A stretch of DNA of 64,000 bases. Origin: Caballeronia udeis (GTDB taxonomy: Bacteria; Pseudomonadota; Gammaproteobacteria; Burkholderiales; Burkholderiaceae). Shown piece by piece: positions 35,152 to 43,458 of this stretch (the first letter of the stretch is position 1; every line of letters starts with the position of its first letter). The DNA lies in assembly GCF_001544555.2 (NCBI RefSeq), contig NZ_FCOK02000043.1, positions 1 through 64,000 on the forward strand. Direction: 5' to 3'. Under the pieces are notes generated by a model. The model was not told the DNA's origin. It made no database searches and was given only the letters and a program-made list of their open reading frames with translations. The position numbers were made by a program, and so were the translations under genes.

Positions 35152-36273
35152 TCAATACGTCACGCGCATAACCATGCTCCGGTTCGCACCCGTGCGAATT
35201 CGCAGCGGCCCTGCGAGCGTGCGATCCCTATAGGCGTCGCCGGTATCCACGAACAGGCGGCCGTCGACCAAAGACAACAACTTGTGAACGCTCGCGACTG
35301 CTTCGATGCGCTGCCGTGGCACGCGTGCCAGCACGCGCGCGCTGATTGGCTGGTTACCACGCCCGAACAGGCATCCCTGGCGTCCGATCACGCCGACCAC
35401 GATCGCCGCTGACGGCCATCTGTCCAGCAAACTCAGCAGCGTGGCTTCGGACGCATCTGCGGCGACGATGCTGCCGTTCACGATCGCATCGACGCCAAGC
35501 AGGGTTCCCTGCACGCCCGCTTGTTCGCAGAGCGTCGCCATCGTGGTGCCGGGACCGACAATATAGAGCGTGTCGCGCTCGAATTCAGAGGCCAGTTGCC
35601 GGCATGCGGCATCAATGTCGGCGCGATCGTTGGCGGGCTTATGCGCCTTGCTGGCCTGCATGCGCACGCAATCAACCGGCGCCAGTGCGTAGCCATGCAA
35701 CCGCGATGAAGCGCGGTCGGCGCGCAGCATCGCTTCGTCGATATCGAGCAATTCGACCTGCTGCGTATCGAAGGGGCCGCGCGCGCAGTGCGCTGCCAGT
35801 TCCCCGGCGCGCGAAGCACTCAACGCGAACACGCCCGAGTACATTTTCACGCCGCACGGCACGCCGATCATCGGGATGTCAGGGCCGGCGATCGCCGCCA
35901 CATCGCGCGCCGTGCCGTCGCCGCCGGCGAACAGGATCAGGTCCGCTCCCGCATCGACAAACGCCCGGCATGCCACACGCGTATCCGCCGATGAACTCGG
36001 CGCGCCCCGTGGCCACGCGACGACCTGCGCGTTCAGCCCGGCGAGGCGACACGCGTCCTCGCCCATCTCCGCGGCGGCAGTGACAACCCGCAAACGCGAT
36101 GCGTCGAGCGCCCGGAGCGCCAGCAGCGCAGGCAACGCCCGCGTGCCGGCATCAAACGACGCATGCAGCGCGCGCGCCGCCTCGACAATCTCGGCACCGT
36201 CGCTGCCTTTCAGCCCGACCGCGCCGCCAATGCCGGCGAGCGGATTGATCACTATTCCAATACAGATCGCCAC
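35152..36273 (-). CDS. ATP-NAD kinase / AcoX-like protein (COG3199)
   Basis: A 373-residue protein of the COG3199 branch of the NAD kinase/diacylglycerol kinase superfamily. It begins GIVINPLAGIGGAVGLKGSD and has the nucleotide-binding signature LILFAGGDGTARDVAA, then GVPCGVKMYSGVFA and GPGTTMATLCEQ. Such AcoX-like proteins are encoded beside catabolic operons such as acetoin degradation, but their function is unsettled. Translation starts at GTG 36273. It is divergent from the GcvPA-like gene, with two copies of the putative IclR motif in the roughly 100-base gap. It is co-transcribed with the 3HCDH-like gene. Confidence 0.85.
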   Translation of the reverse strand: MAICIGIVINPLAGIGGAVGLKGSDGAEIVEAARALHASFDAGTRALPALLALRALDASRLRVVTAAAEMGEDACRLAGLNAQVVAWPRGAPSSSADTRVACRAFVDAGADLILFAGGDGTARDVAAIAGPDIPMIGVPCGVKMYSGVFALSASRAGELAAHCARGPFDTQQVELLDIDEAMLRADRASSRLHGYALAPVDCVRMQASKAHKPANDRADIDAACRQLASEFERDTLYIVGPGTTMATLCEQAGVQGTLLGVDAIVNGSIVAADASEATLLSLLDRWPSAAIVVGVIGRQGCLFGRGNQPISARVLARVPRQRIEAVASVHKLLSLVDGRLFVDTGDAYRDRTLAGPLRIRTGANRSMVMRVTY

Positions 36274-36313
36274 GTGCGCGTCGGGCCTTGCGGCAAAAAA
36301 TTTATGTGGCTAT

Positions 36314-36350
36314 ATTGTGCGCCATACAAACAATTGTGCGCAATAACAAT
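36314..36350. promoter_or_regulatory. Two copies of a putative IclR-type operator motif
   Basis: TTGTGCGCCATACAA (36315-36329) and TTGTGCGCAATAACAA (36334-36349) are tandem copies in the divergent promoter between the COG3199 gene and the GcvPA-like gene. Each has TTGT/ACAA ends. The same TTGTGCGC core recurs upstream of several other units of this island. Confidence 0.6.
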
Positions 36351-36376
36351 CCAGGCACCCGTTACCGGAGCAATGC

Positions 36377-37786
36377 ATGCGAAACCAGCCGCATCCCTTC
36401 ATGGCGAATGCCGTGAGCGCGATCCAGCAGGAGATGCTGGACGCGATCGGCGCGAAAACCATCGCGGAATTGTTCGAACAGATCCCCGCCGATCACCGAA
36501 CCCAGGCGCCGCTCGACCTGCCACCCGCACTCGCTTCGGAACCTGCGCTGCGGCGTCATTTGATCGATACGCTCAGCCAGAACCGCCACTGCGAGAGCGA
36601 CCTCAGTTTCCTGGGAGGGGGCTGCTGGCGCCATCATGTGCCGGCCATCTGCGACGAAATCGTCCGCCGCAGCGAGTTCCTGACATCGGTCTGGGGCACG
36701 CCGTCATCGGACCAGGGACGCTATCAGGCGTGGTTCGAGTTCTGCAGCCAGCTGGGCGAGCTTGTCGATTGCGATCTGGTCGGCCTGCCCGTCTACACCT
36801 GGGGTTGCGCGGCCGGGCACGCGCTGCGCATGGCCTCCCGCCTGAACGGACGGCGTACGGTACTTGTGCCGGAAGCGATCGACCCCGAACGGCTGCTGGT
36901 CATTCGCAATTACTGCGAGCCGCCCGAAATGGCGCAGCACCTTTCTGTCGTACCGATGCGCTTCGATCCCGCGACCGGGCGCATCGACCTGGCCGACGCC
37001 GCCGTCAAGATCGGCAACGATACCGCCGCGGTCTACATCGAAATGCCGAACTACCTGGGGATTATCGAAGAGGATGCACAGCGCCTGGCTGAACTCGCGC
37101 ATGCGGCGGGCGCGGAGATGATCGTCGGGGTGGACCCGATCTCCCTCGGCGTGCTCGCCCCGCCGCCGTCTTATGGCGCCGATATTGTGGTCGGTACCAC
37201 GCAACCGCTAGGCGTCCACATGTTGGGCGGCGGCGGCCTGGGCGGGTTTATCGCGACGCGCGACGAAGAGCGCTACGCGCGTGAATATCCCACCTTGCTC
37301 GTGAGCCTGACCGGGACGAGCCGCCCCGGCGAGATCGGCTTCGGGCTGTCGCTGGCGGAACAGTCGTCGTACGGATCGCGTGAAAACGGCAAGGACTGGA
37401 CGGGCAACTCGGTCTACCTATGGGCGATCGCCAACGCGGTGTATTTATCGCTGATGGGGCCGCAGGGTTTCGACGATGCCGGCAAGCTCATCACTGCCCA
37501 GGCCCACTATGCGGCGCAACGGCTGGCGAGCCTCCCGGGCGTCACGGTGCCGCTGTCCGGCAGCTTCTTCAAGGAGTTCGTGGTCGACTTTTCCAGGACC
37601 GGACGCAGCGTGGCATCGATCAATCACGCGCTGCGCGAGCGCGGCATCTTCGGCGGCCATGACCTTTCCACGGACCTTCCGGCGCTGGGCCAGAGCGCGC
37701 TTTACTGCGTCACCGAACTCCACGAGCGGCGCGACATCGACCGCCTCATCGATACCCTCAGCGAGATCCTGGACCATGACCACTAA
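36377..37786 (+). CDS. Divergent glycine dehydrogenase subunit 1 (GcvPA-like)
   Basis: A 469-residue homologue of the alpha subunit of heterodimeric glycine decarboxylase (P-protein). The fold is recognisable from FLGGGCWRHHVPAICDE, GRYQAWFEFCSQLGELV, VYIEMPNYLGIIEEDA, GADIVVGTTQPLGVHMLGGG and NAVYLSLMGPQGF. The normally invariant segment HIRREKATSNICTNQ, just before that last motif, is replaced by YGSRENGKDWTGNSVY (residues 332-347). This argues for altered substrate or partner use. No gcvT, gcvH or lpd lies nearby. GGAG six bases upstream supports ATG at 36377. It overlaps the GcvPB-like gene by 11 bases. IclR-type motifs lie just upstream. Confidence 0.85.
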   Translation: MRNQPHPFMANAVSAIQQEMLDAIGAKTIAELFEQIPADHRTQAPLDLPPALASEPALRRHLIDTLSQNRHCESDLSFLGGGCWRHHVPAICDEIVRRSEFLTSVWGTPSSDQGRYQAWFEFCSQLGELVDCDLVGLPVYTWGCAAGHALRMASRLNGRRTVLVPEAIDPERLLVIRNYCEPPEMAQHLSVVPMRFDPATGRIDLADAAVKIGNDTAAVYIEMPNYLGIIEEDAQRLAELAHAAGAEMIVGVDPISLGVLAPPPSYGADIVVGTTQPLGVHMLGGGGLGGFIATRDEERYAREYPTLLVSLTGTSRPGEIGFGLSLAEQSSYGSRENGKDWTGNSVYLWAIANAVYLSLMGPQGFDDAGKLITAQAHYAAQRLASLPGVTVPLSGSFFKEFVVDFSRTGRSVASINHALRERGIFGGHDLSTDLPALGQSALYCVTELHERRDIDRLIDTLSEILDHDH

Positions 37787-39329
37787 GCCCGCACTGCGCC
37801 GTTATCACGCGGCTGTCTGGGACGAACCTATCGTGATGGAGATGTCGCGTGAGGGCCGGCGCGGCGTGGTATTTCCCGACATTGACGCGGTGGTTACCGG
37901 GCTTGTCGGCGATCCGCAGCAGCTGATCCCCGCCTCGATGCGCCGCTCCAAGCGCCCGGCGCTGCCGGAGATGTCGGAACCCGACGTGCTGCGCCACTAT
38001 CTGCATCTGTCGCAACAGACGCTGGGCATGATGGGCATTTCGCTGTTCGGCACGTGCACGATGAAATACAACGCACGCCTGAACGAAGCCATCACTGCGC
38101 GCGACGAAGTTGCCGAACTGCATCCGCGACAGCATCCCGAGACGCTGCAGGGCACGCTGCAGATCATTCACGCGCTGGACCTCGCGCTGCGCGAACTGTC
38201 CGGCATGGACCGCTTCGTCTTCCAGGCGGCCGGCGGCGCGGACGCGGCCTACACGCATGCGTGCATCACACGCGCCTACCATGCGGCGCGCGGCGAGCTT
38301 GAGACGCGCGACGAAATCATCACGACCATCCAGTCTCATCCGTGCAATCCCGCGACTGCAGCCACGGCCGGTTTCAAGGTGATCACGCTGGCGTTGGAGG
38401 AAAACGGCTATCCGTCGGTGGAGGCGTTGAAGTCGGTCGTGTCGAAGCGCACGGCTGCGCTGATGGTCAACAATCCCGATGACATGGGTATCTACAACCC
38501 GCACATCAAGGAGTGGGTGCGGATCGTGCACGACGCAGGCGGATTATGTTTCTACGATCACGCCAACTTCAATGGCGTGATGAGCCGGATTCGCGCGCGC
38601 GAACTCGGCTTCGACGCCTGCATGTTCATGCTGCACAAAACCTTTGGAGGCCCGAAGGGCGGTGGCGGCCCCGCCGTCGGCGCGTATGGATGCAGTGCGG
38701 CACTTGCGCCTTATCTGCCGGGACCGCTCGTCGTCAAACGTGACGGCGCCTATCAGCTTGAGCCTGGCGCGGATGGCAGCATCGGCCGGGTGCGCGAGTT
38801 TTTCGGCAATGTGCAAACGGTCATCAAGGCCTATGCCTGGGTGCGGGCGATGGGCGCGGAAGGTATCGCGGCGGCGGCAGATTTGTCGGTGCTTGCGAAC
38901 AACTACATGACCCGGGAACTCACGAAGATTCGCGGCGTGACCTGCTCGCATCCGCACATCGGCGCATGGCGCATGGAGATGACGCGCTTCAGCCTTGAGA
39001 CGCTCGAAAAAGACACGGGCGTGACGGTATTCGACGTGCAGAACCGGATGGTGGATTTCGGCGTCGATGCCTTCTGGCTCGCACACGAACCATGGATCGT
39101 GCCGCAACCCTTTACGCCGGAGGCGGGCGAAATGTGGTCGAAGGAGGACATCGATACCTGGATTGCCGTGCTGGCGCAGATCTGCCATGAGGCATACACG
39201 ACGCCGGAGATCGTTCGAACCGCGCCGCATAAGCATCCGGCAGGCCGTATTGACGGAGCACCGCTCGAGGATCCGTCACGCTGGGCAATGACGTGGCGCG
39301 CGCACCTGAAGAAGCGCGCACCAGCATAG
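37776..39329 (+). CDS. Divergent glycine dehydrogenase subunit 2 (GcvPB-like)
   Basis: A 517-residue PLP enzyme homologous to the beta subunit of heterodimeric P-protein. It has GTCTMKYNARLNEAI, FQAAGGADAAYTHACITRAYH, the PLP-binding lysine in MLHKTFGGPKGGGGP (K288), SIGRVREFFGN and GVDAFWLAHEPWIVPQP. Deviations include GGPK after HKTF, where glycine decarboxylases normally have xTPH, and loss of the usual MIEPTETE motif in the C-terminal part (here FTPEAGEMWSKED). It should still bind PLP and decarboxylate or deaminate an amino-acid-like substrate, but glycine cleavage is doubtful. It overlaps the alpha-like gene and ends just before a bidirectional terminator. Confidence 0.85.
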   Translation: MTTKPALRRYHAAVWDEPIVMEMSREGRRGVVFPDIDAVVTGLVGDPQQLIPASMRRSKRPALPEMSEPDVLRHYLHLSQQTLGMMGISLFGTCTMKYNARLNEAITARDEVAELHPRQHPETLQGTLQIIHALDLALRELSGMDRFVFQAAGGADAAYTHACITRAYHAARGELETRDEIITTIQSHPCNPATAATAGFKVITLALEENGYPSVEALKSVVSKRTAALMVNNPDDMGIYNPHIKEWVRIVHDAGGLCFYDHANFNGVMSRIRARELGFDACMFMLHKTFGGPKGGGGPAVGAYGCSAALAPYLPGPLVVKRDGAYQLEPGADGSIGRVREFFGNVQTVIKAYAWVRAMGAEGIAAAADLSVLANNYMTRELTKIRGVTCSHPHIGAWRMEMTRFSLETLEKDTGVTVFDVQNRMVDFGVDAFWLAHEPWIVPQPFTPEAGEMWSKEDIDTWIAVLAQICHEAYTTPEIVRTAPHKHPAGRIDGAPLEDPSRWAMTWRAHLKKRAPA

Positions 39330-39345
39330 AGGCGAACCTAAGAAC

Positions 39346-39380
39346 TGAACGGTCCGCCGCCTGACGTGGCGGACCGTTCA
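39346..39380. terminator. Bidirectional terminator hairpin
   Basis: A perfect 13-bp stem: TGAACGGTCCGCC (39346-39358), loop GCCTGACGT, GGCGGACCGTTCA (39368-39380). It lies exactly between the convergent ends of the GcvPB-like gene and the aminotransferase gene. No long T run follows, but position and stem strength fit a shared terminator. Confidence 0.75.
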
Positions 39381-39384
39381 TGCT

Positions 39385-40794
39385 TCAACCCTTCCAGTGC
39401 CCTTCCGCCTTCAGTTCCCCGAAAACCTGATCGACCGCGAGCCGCGCACGCTTCACCATCTCGGCGATCTCGTCTTCCGATATGACGAACGGCGGCGAGA
39501 ACGCGATGGAGTCGCCGTCCGGCAAGCCGCGCGTGATCAGGCCATTCGCCAGTGCTGCCTTCGCTACCCGCAAGCCCACCTTCAACGCCGGATCGAAGCG
39601 CTTGGCCGGATTGCGTTCGGCCACGAATTCGACTGCGCCGATCAAGCCAAAGCCGCGCACGTCGCCCACTGCCGGATGATCGGCGAAGGCCGCACGCAGG
39701 TGCTTGTGCATGACTTCGCCGCGCGCGCCGGCCTGCGCCACGAGATTGTCGTCTTCGATAATCTTCAGGTTGGCGAGCGCTGCGGCAGCGGCGATCGGGT
39801 GGCCGCTGTAGGTGAAGCCATGTCCGAACACACCCAGCTTGTCGCTGCCCGACACAATCGCGCGCCACACTTTCTCGGACACCAGACTCGCCGATAACGG
39901 CACGTACGCCGAGGTCACTCCCTTTGCAACCGTGATCAGGTCCGGCTTCATGCCCATGGCCTCGGTGCCGAACATCGTGCCAAGCCGGCCGAAACCGCAG
40001 ATCACCTCGTCGGCGATCAACAGGACGTCGTATTTATCGAGGATCTTCTGGATGGCGGGGTAATAACCCTCGGGCGGCACGATCACGCCGCCGGCGCCCA
40101 TCACCGGCTCCATGATCATGGCCCCGACCGTCTCCGGACCTTCGGCGAGAATGAGTTGCTCCAGATCGTTCGCGAGTTTCGCGACGAACGCCGCGTCACT
40201 CTGCCCCGGTTCTGCTTCCCACAGGCGGTGGGGCGCCGTGGTGTGCTTGATGAACGACAACGGCAGGTCGAAGCCGTTATGCAGGCCCGGCAAACCGGTC
40301 ATGCCGGCGGTGACCACGGTCACGCCGTGATACCCCCGCCTGCGGGCGATGATCTTCTTCTTGAGCGGCAAGCCGCGCGCGTTGTTGTAATACCAGACGA
40401 GCTTCACCTGGGTGTCGTTCGCGTCCGATCCGGAGTTGCCGAAGAACACTTTTGACATCGGCACCGGCGACATCCCGATCAACTTCTGCGCAAGCAGGAT
40501 CGGCGCATCCGTCGACATCGACGCGAACGTGTGGTAGTAGGCCAGCTTCATGGCCTGGGCGTGCATTGCATCCGCAATCTCGCGGCGCCCATATCCCACG
40601 TTCACGCACCACAGCCCCGCCATGGAATCGATGTAGCGCTTCCCGCGGGTGTCTTCCAGCCATACGCCCTCGCCCCCCACCATCACGAGCGGTCCGTTGC
40701 GTTCGTGATCGCTCAGCGCCGTAAACGGATGAAAAAAGAACTGCCGATCCAGATCGTTGAGATCGGGCGCGGGGCCCGTCACGGGAAAACTCAT
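39385..40794 (-). CDS. Class III omega-aminotransferase
   Basis: A 469-residue PLP aminotransferase of the omega-amino-acid/putrescine-pyruvate type (SpuC/TauT-like). Features include LDRQFFFHPFTALSDHER, VFFGNSGSDANDTQVKLV (phosphate-binding), RRGYHGVTV, the Asp in LIADEVICGFGRLG and the PLP lysine in LITVAKGVTSAYVPL. These enzymes move the terminal amino group of GABA, beta-alanine, taurine or polyamines to pyruvate, giving a semialdehyde. ATG at 40794 is chosen because GGAG lies seven bases upstream; an ATG two codons earlier has poor spacing. It is divergent from the semialdehyde dehydrogenase gene, its natural next step, with a putative IclR site between. Confidence 0.93.
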   Translation of the reverse strand: MSFPVTGPAPDLNDLDRQFFFHPFTALSDHERNGPLVMVGGEGVWLEDTRGKRYIDSMAGLWCVNVGYGRREIADAMHAQAMKLAYYHTFASMSTDAPILLAQKLIGMSPVPMSKVFFGNSGSDANDTQVKLVWYYNNARGLPLKKKIIARRRGYHGVTVVTAGMTGLPGLHNGFDLPLSFIKHTTAPHRLWEAEPGQSDAAFVAKLANDLEQLILAEGPETVGAMIMEPVMGAGGVIVPPEGYYPAIQKILDKYDVLLIADEVICGFGRLGTMFGTEAMGMKPDLITVAKGVTSAYVPLSASLVSEKVWRAIVSGSDKLGVFGHGFTYSGHPIAAAAALANLKIIEDDNLVAQAGARGEVMHKHLRAAFADHPAVGDVRGFGLIGAVEFVAERNPAKRFDPALKVGLRVAKAALANGLITRGLPDGDSIAFSPPFVISEDEIAEMVKRARLAVDQVFGELKAEGHWKG

Positions 40795-40870
40795 GAACAT
40801 TCTCCAAGTGGGAACAGAAAAAGCGGGTAAGAAGTGCAGCGCGCTATATCGGCGACAATGACTCGCTGAT

Positions 40871-40912
40871 ATTTGTGCGCATTGCGTCATTTTGGGCGAT
40901 ATGAGAACATAA
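40871..40912. promoter_or_regulatory. Putative IclR-type operator and shared 12-mer
   Basis: ATTTGTGCGCATTGCGTCA (40871-40889) carries the TTGTGCGC core. Its TGTGCGCATTGCG part is identical to a 13-mer upstream of the DHDPS-family gene at 51575-51587 on the other strand. ATGAGAACATAA (40901-40912) recurs exactly at 45098-45109. Both lie in the divergent promoter between the aminotransferase and GabD-like genes. Confidence 0.6.
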
Positions 40913-40960
40913 ATCAACGAATCGAAATTGATCAAACGCCCAACTGAGGAAATTTCAACG

Positions 40961-42418
40961 ATGCTGACACTCAAGGATCCGACTCTGCTCAAACAAGCGC
41001 TGTTTCACAATGGCGAGTGGATAGCTGATACAGGTGCGGGTTTTATCGATGTGGTGAATCCGGCAACCGGGGCGTCGATAGGCAAGGTGCCCAAGGCAAC
41101 GCGTTCGATGACCAGCGCCGCTATCGAAAAAGCGCACAGCGTTTTGAAAAAATGGAGCGCACGCCCTGCGGCTGAACGTTCGCAAATCATCAAACGCTGG
41201 TTCGATTTGATTGTCGCCAACGCCGACGATCTCGCCGGCATCCTGACTGCGGAGCAAGGCAAGCCGCTGGCCGAGGCCCGCGGGGAAATCCTGTACGGCG
41301 CAGCGTTTTTCGAGTGGTATGCCGAAGACGCCAAACGCCTGCACGGCGAAGTGCTCCAGGCGCCGTCAGCCGGCCGGCGCATGCTGGTGCTGCGCCAGCC
41401 GATCGGCGTGTGCGCGGCAATCACGCCTTGGAACTTCCCGATGGCCATGATCCCGCGCAAAGCCGCGCCCGCGCTTGCCGCCGGCTGCACGATGGTGCTC
41501 AAGCCAGCCAGTGCAACGCCCTTTTCCGCACTCGCGCTGGCCGAACTCGCGCAGCGCGCCGGCTTGCCCGCCGGTGTATTCAGCGTGCTGACGGGGGCGG
41601 CATCGGCGATCGGCGACGAACTCGCGACACACCCCCTCGTGCGCAAACTGACCTTTACCGGCTCGACGGAAGTCGGCCGATCACTGATGCAGAAGGCATC
41701 CGGCACGATCAAGAAAGTCGCGATGGAACTGGGCGGCAACGCACCGCTGATCGTATTCGACGACGCCGATGTCGACGTCGCCGTCGCCGGAACCATCGCG
41801 TCCAAGTTCCGCAACATGGGGCAGACCTGTGTGTGCGCGAATCGAATCTACGTCCAGGCGGGCATTCATGACCGCTACGTCGAGGCGCTCACCCGCGCGG
41901 TCAACGCGCTGACGGTCGGTGACGGCTTCGAGCCGGGCGTCGCGCAAGGCCCATTGATCGACGAGCAGGCGGTGGCGAAGGTCGAGGAGCACGTCGCGGA
42001 TGCGCTCGCGCTGGGGGCAAGAGTCGTGGCGGGCGGCAAGCGCCACGCACTGGGCCGGTCGTTTTTCGAGCCGACCGTGCTGACAGGCGTCACTCAGTCG
42101 ATGAAAGTCGCGATCGAGGAAACGTTCGGCCCCGTCGCGCCCGTTTTCCGCTTCCACACCGAAGAAGAAGCGGTGGCTGCTGCGAACGACACGGAATTCG
42201 GCCTCGCCGCCTATTTTTTCACCCGCGACAATGCGCGCGTCTGGCGAGTCAGCGAGGCGCTGGAATGCGGCATCGTGGGCGTGAATACGGGCGCAACCTC
42301 CTTTGAGGGCGCGCCGTTTGGCGGGGTGAAGGCATCCGGCGTGGGGCGCGAGGGATCCATGCACGGCATCGAGGAATTTACCGAACTCAAATATGTGTGC
42401 ATCGCGGAAATCTGCTGA
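40961..42418 (+). CDS. gabD: NAD(P)-dependent semialdehyde dehydrogenase (GabD-like)
   Basis: A 485-residue aldehyde dehydrogenase with the sequence style and length of succinate-semialdehyde dehydrogenase GabD. It has the cofactor-binding region ITPWNFPMAMIPRKAAPALA and LTFTGSTEVGR, the general base Glu in AMELGGNAP (E256) and the nucleophile Cys in MGQTCVCANRIYV (C290, with the redox partner C292 typical of GabD). It oxidises the semialdehyde made by the divergent aminotransferase and feeds the acid to the TCA cycle; glutarate or malonate semialdehydes are alternatives. ATG at 40961 is preceded by GAGGA. It is followed after about 65 bases by the iclR gene. Confidence 0.92.
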   Translation: MLTLKDPTLLKQALFHNGEWIADTGAGFIDVVNPATGASIGKVPKATRSMTSAAIEKAHSVLKKWSARPAAERSQIIKRWFDLIVANADDLAGILTAEQGKPLAEARGEILYGAAFFEWYAEDAKRLHGEVLQAPSAGRRMLVLRQPIGVCAAITPWNFPMAMIPRKAAPALAAGCTMVLKPASATPFSALALAELAQRAGLPAGVFSVLTGAASAIGDELATHPLVRKLTFTGSTEVGRSLMQKASGTIKKVAMELGGNAPLIVFDDADVDVAVAGTIASKFRNMGQTCVCANRIYVQAGIHDRYVEALTRAVNALTVGDGFEPGVAQGPLIDEQAVAKVEEHVADALALGARVVAGGKRHALGRSFFEPTVLTGVTQSMKVAIEETFGPVAPVFRFHTEEEAVAAANDTEFGLAAYFFTRDNARVWRVSEALECGIVGVNTGATSFEGAPFGGVKASGVGREGSMHGIEEFTELKYVCIAEIC

Positions 42419-42438
42419 TAAGATTTGCACATTGCACA

Positions 42439-42457
42439 ATTTGTGCGCCATGCGCCC
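42439..42457 (+). promoter_or_regulatory. Putative IclR-type operator upstream of iclR
   Basis: TTTGTGCGCCATGCG at about 42440-42454 carries the TTGTGCGC core found upstream of the other island operons. It lies about 30 bases before the iclR start, consistent with autoregulation. Just upstream, ATTGCACAAT (42431-42440) is a short dyad. Confidence 0.55.
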
Positions 42458-42483
42458 ACTGCGCTTATTTGAAGGGGAAGCAT

Positions 42484-43281
42484 ATGGCCGCATACGAAAC
42501 GGCTCTGGATGACGACGATGAAGTACGCGACCGCGACTACGTCGGCTCGTTCGCTCGCGGACTGGAAGTCATCAAGGTATTCAACCGGCACATGCCGCGC
42601 CGCACGCTAAGCGAAGTGGCCGAAGCGAGCGGCATGACACGCGCAACGGTCCGGCGCTTCTTGCTCACGCTCGTGCGCGAGGGTTATGCCGAGACCGATG
42701 GCAAGTACTTCAACCTGAAGCCGAAGATCCTGGAAATCGGCTTTTCGGCTCTGTCGTCCATGAACATCTGGGATATTGCCCAGCCGATCATGAACGCGCT
42801 CTCGGCCAACGTCCAGGAATCGTGCTTTGCCGCCGTGCTGGACGGCGATTCGGTGATCTATGTCGCGCGGGCGGCATCGAATCGCATTGTGAATGTGGGG
42901 ATTTCCATTGGCAGCCGGACTCCGGCTCATTGTGTATCGACCGGACGGGTATTGCTCGCCGCCTTGCCGGATGCCGAGTTTCAACAGTATCTGGAAGGCG
43001 CGAAACTGCAGAAATTCACGCCGAACACGGTGACGTCGAAGGTCAAGCTGCGGGAACTGGTGGAGGAAACCCGCTTGCGCGGCTGGTCGATCGTCGACCA
43101 GGAACTGGAGATCAGCCTGCGCTCCATTTCCGTGCCCATTCGCGACCGCGACGGCAAGGTCGTCGCCGCGCTCAACGTATGCTGCCCGGCCGAACGGGTC
43201 ACGCCGCAAGATATCAGCACGAGGATTCTTTCGGCCATGCTGGAAGCATCGAAGGACATTACACGGGCGCTGCAAGCCTGA
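42484..43281 (+). CDS. IclR-family transcriptional regulator (PcaR/PobR-like)
   Basis: A 265-residue IclR regulator. The N-terminal winged helix-turn-helix is FARGLEVIKVFNRHMPRRTL, then SEVAEASGMTRATVRRFLLT. The C-terminal effector domain has QESCFAAVLDGDSVIYVARA, VGISIGSRTPAHCVSTGRVL, GWSIVDQELEISLRSISVPI and GKVVAALNVCCPAE, as in the PcaR/PcaU/PobR branch that controls aromatic and small-acid catabolism. ATG at 42484 follows GGGGAAG. It is the only regulator in the 34-51 kb island, and a conserved motif precedes nearly all its operons. A strong terminator follows the gene. Confidence 0.94.
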   Translation: MAAYETALDDDDEVRDRDYVGSFARGLEVIKVFNRHMPRRTLSEVAEASGMTRATVRRFLLTLVREGYAETDGKYFNLKPKILEIGFSALSSMNIWDIAQPIMNALSANVQESCFAAVLDGDSVIYVARAASNRIVNVGISIGSRTPAHCVSTGRVLLAALPDAEFQQYLEGAKLQKFTPNTVTSKVKLRELVEETRLRGWSIVDQELEISLRSISVPIRDRDGKVVAALNVCCPAERVTPQDISTRILSAMLEASKDITRALQA

Positions 43282-43302
43282 TTGCCCCGTCCCCGCCCCA
43301 TG

Positions 43303-43332
43303 AAACGGCACGCCTTGCGTGCCGTTTTTTTT
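43303..43332 (+). terminator. Rho-independent terminator after iclR
   Basis: AAACGGCACG (43303-43312), loop CCTTG, CGTGCCGTTT (43318-43327), then continued T residues to about 43332. The perfect 10-bp stem plus T tract is a textbook intrinsic terminator 20 bases after the iclR stop. Confidence 0.92.
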
Positions 43333-43401
43333 CGCCCTTTTTTCATCCATTAGCCACCCTTTCCTGCCAGTTTTTAATGACGAGATGTTTACATGGCGAA
43401 C

Positions 43402-43419
43402 TTTTGTGCGCTAATATCG
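43402..43419 (+). promoter_or_regulatory. Putative IclR-type operator upstream of the first SDR
   Basis: TTTTGTGCGCTAATATCG carries the TTGTGCGC core about 40 bases upstream of the SDR start at 43459, after the iclR terminator. The SDR therefore begins a new transcription unit under the same motif. Confidence 0.5.
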
Positions 43420-43458
43420 ATTCGACATCGCAAGACATCACTACCGGAGCCATCGTTC

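Noticed and set aside
36274..36376. A glycine riboswitch ahead of the GcvPA-like gene
   Set aside because: The gap is only about 100 bases, holds two operator-like motifs and shows no paired glycine aptamer structure.
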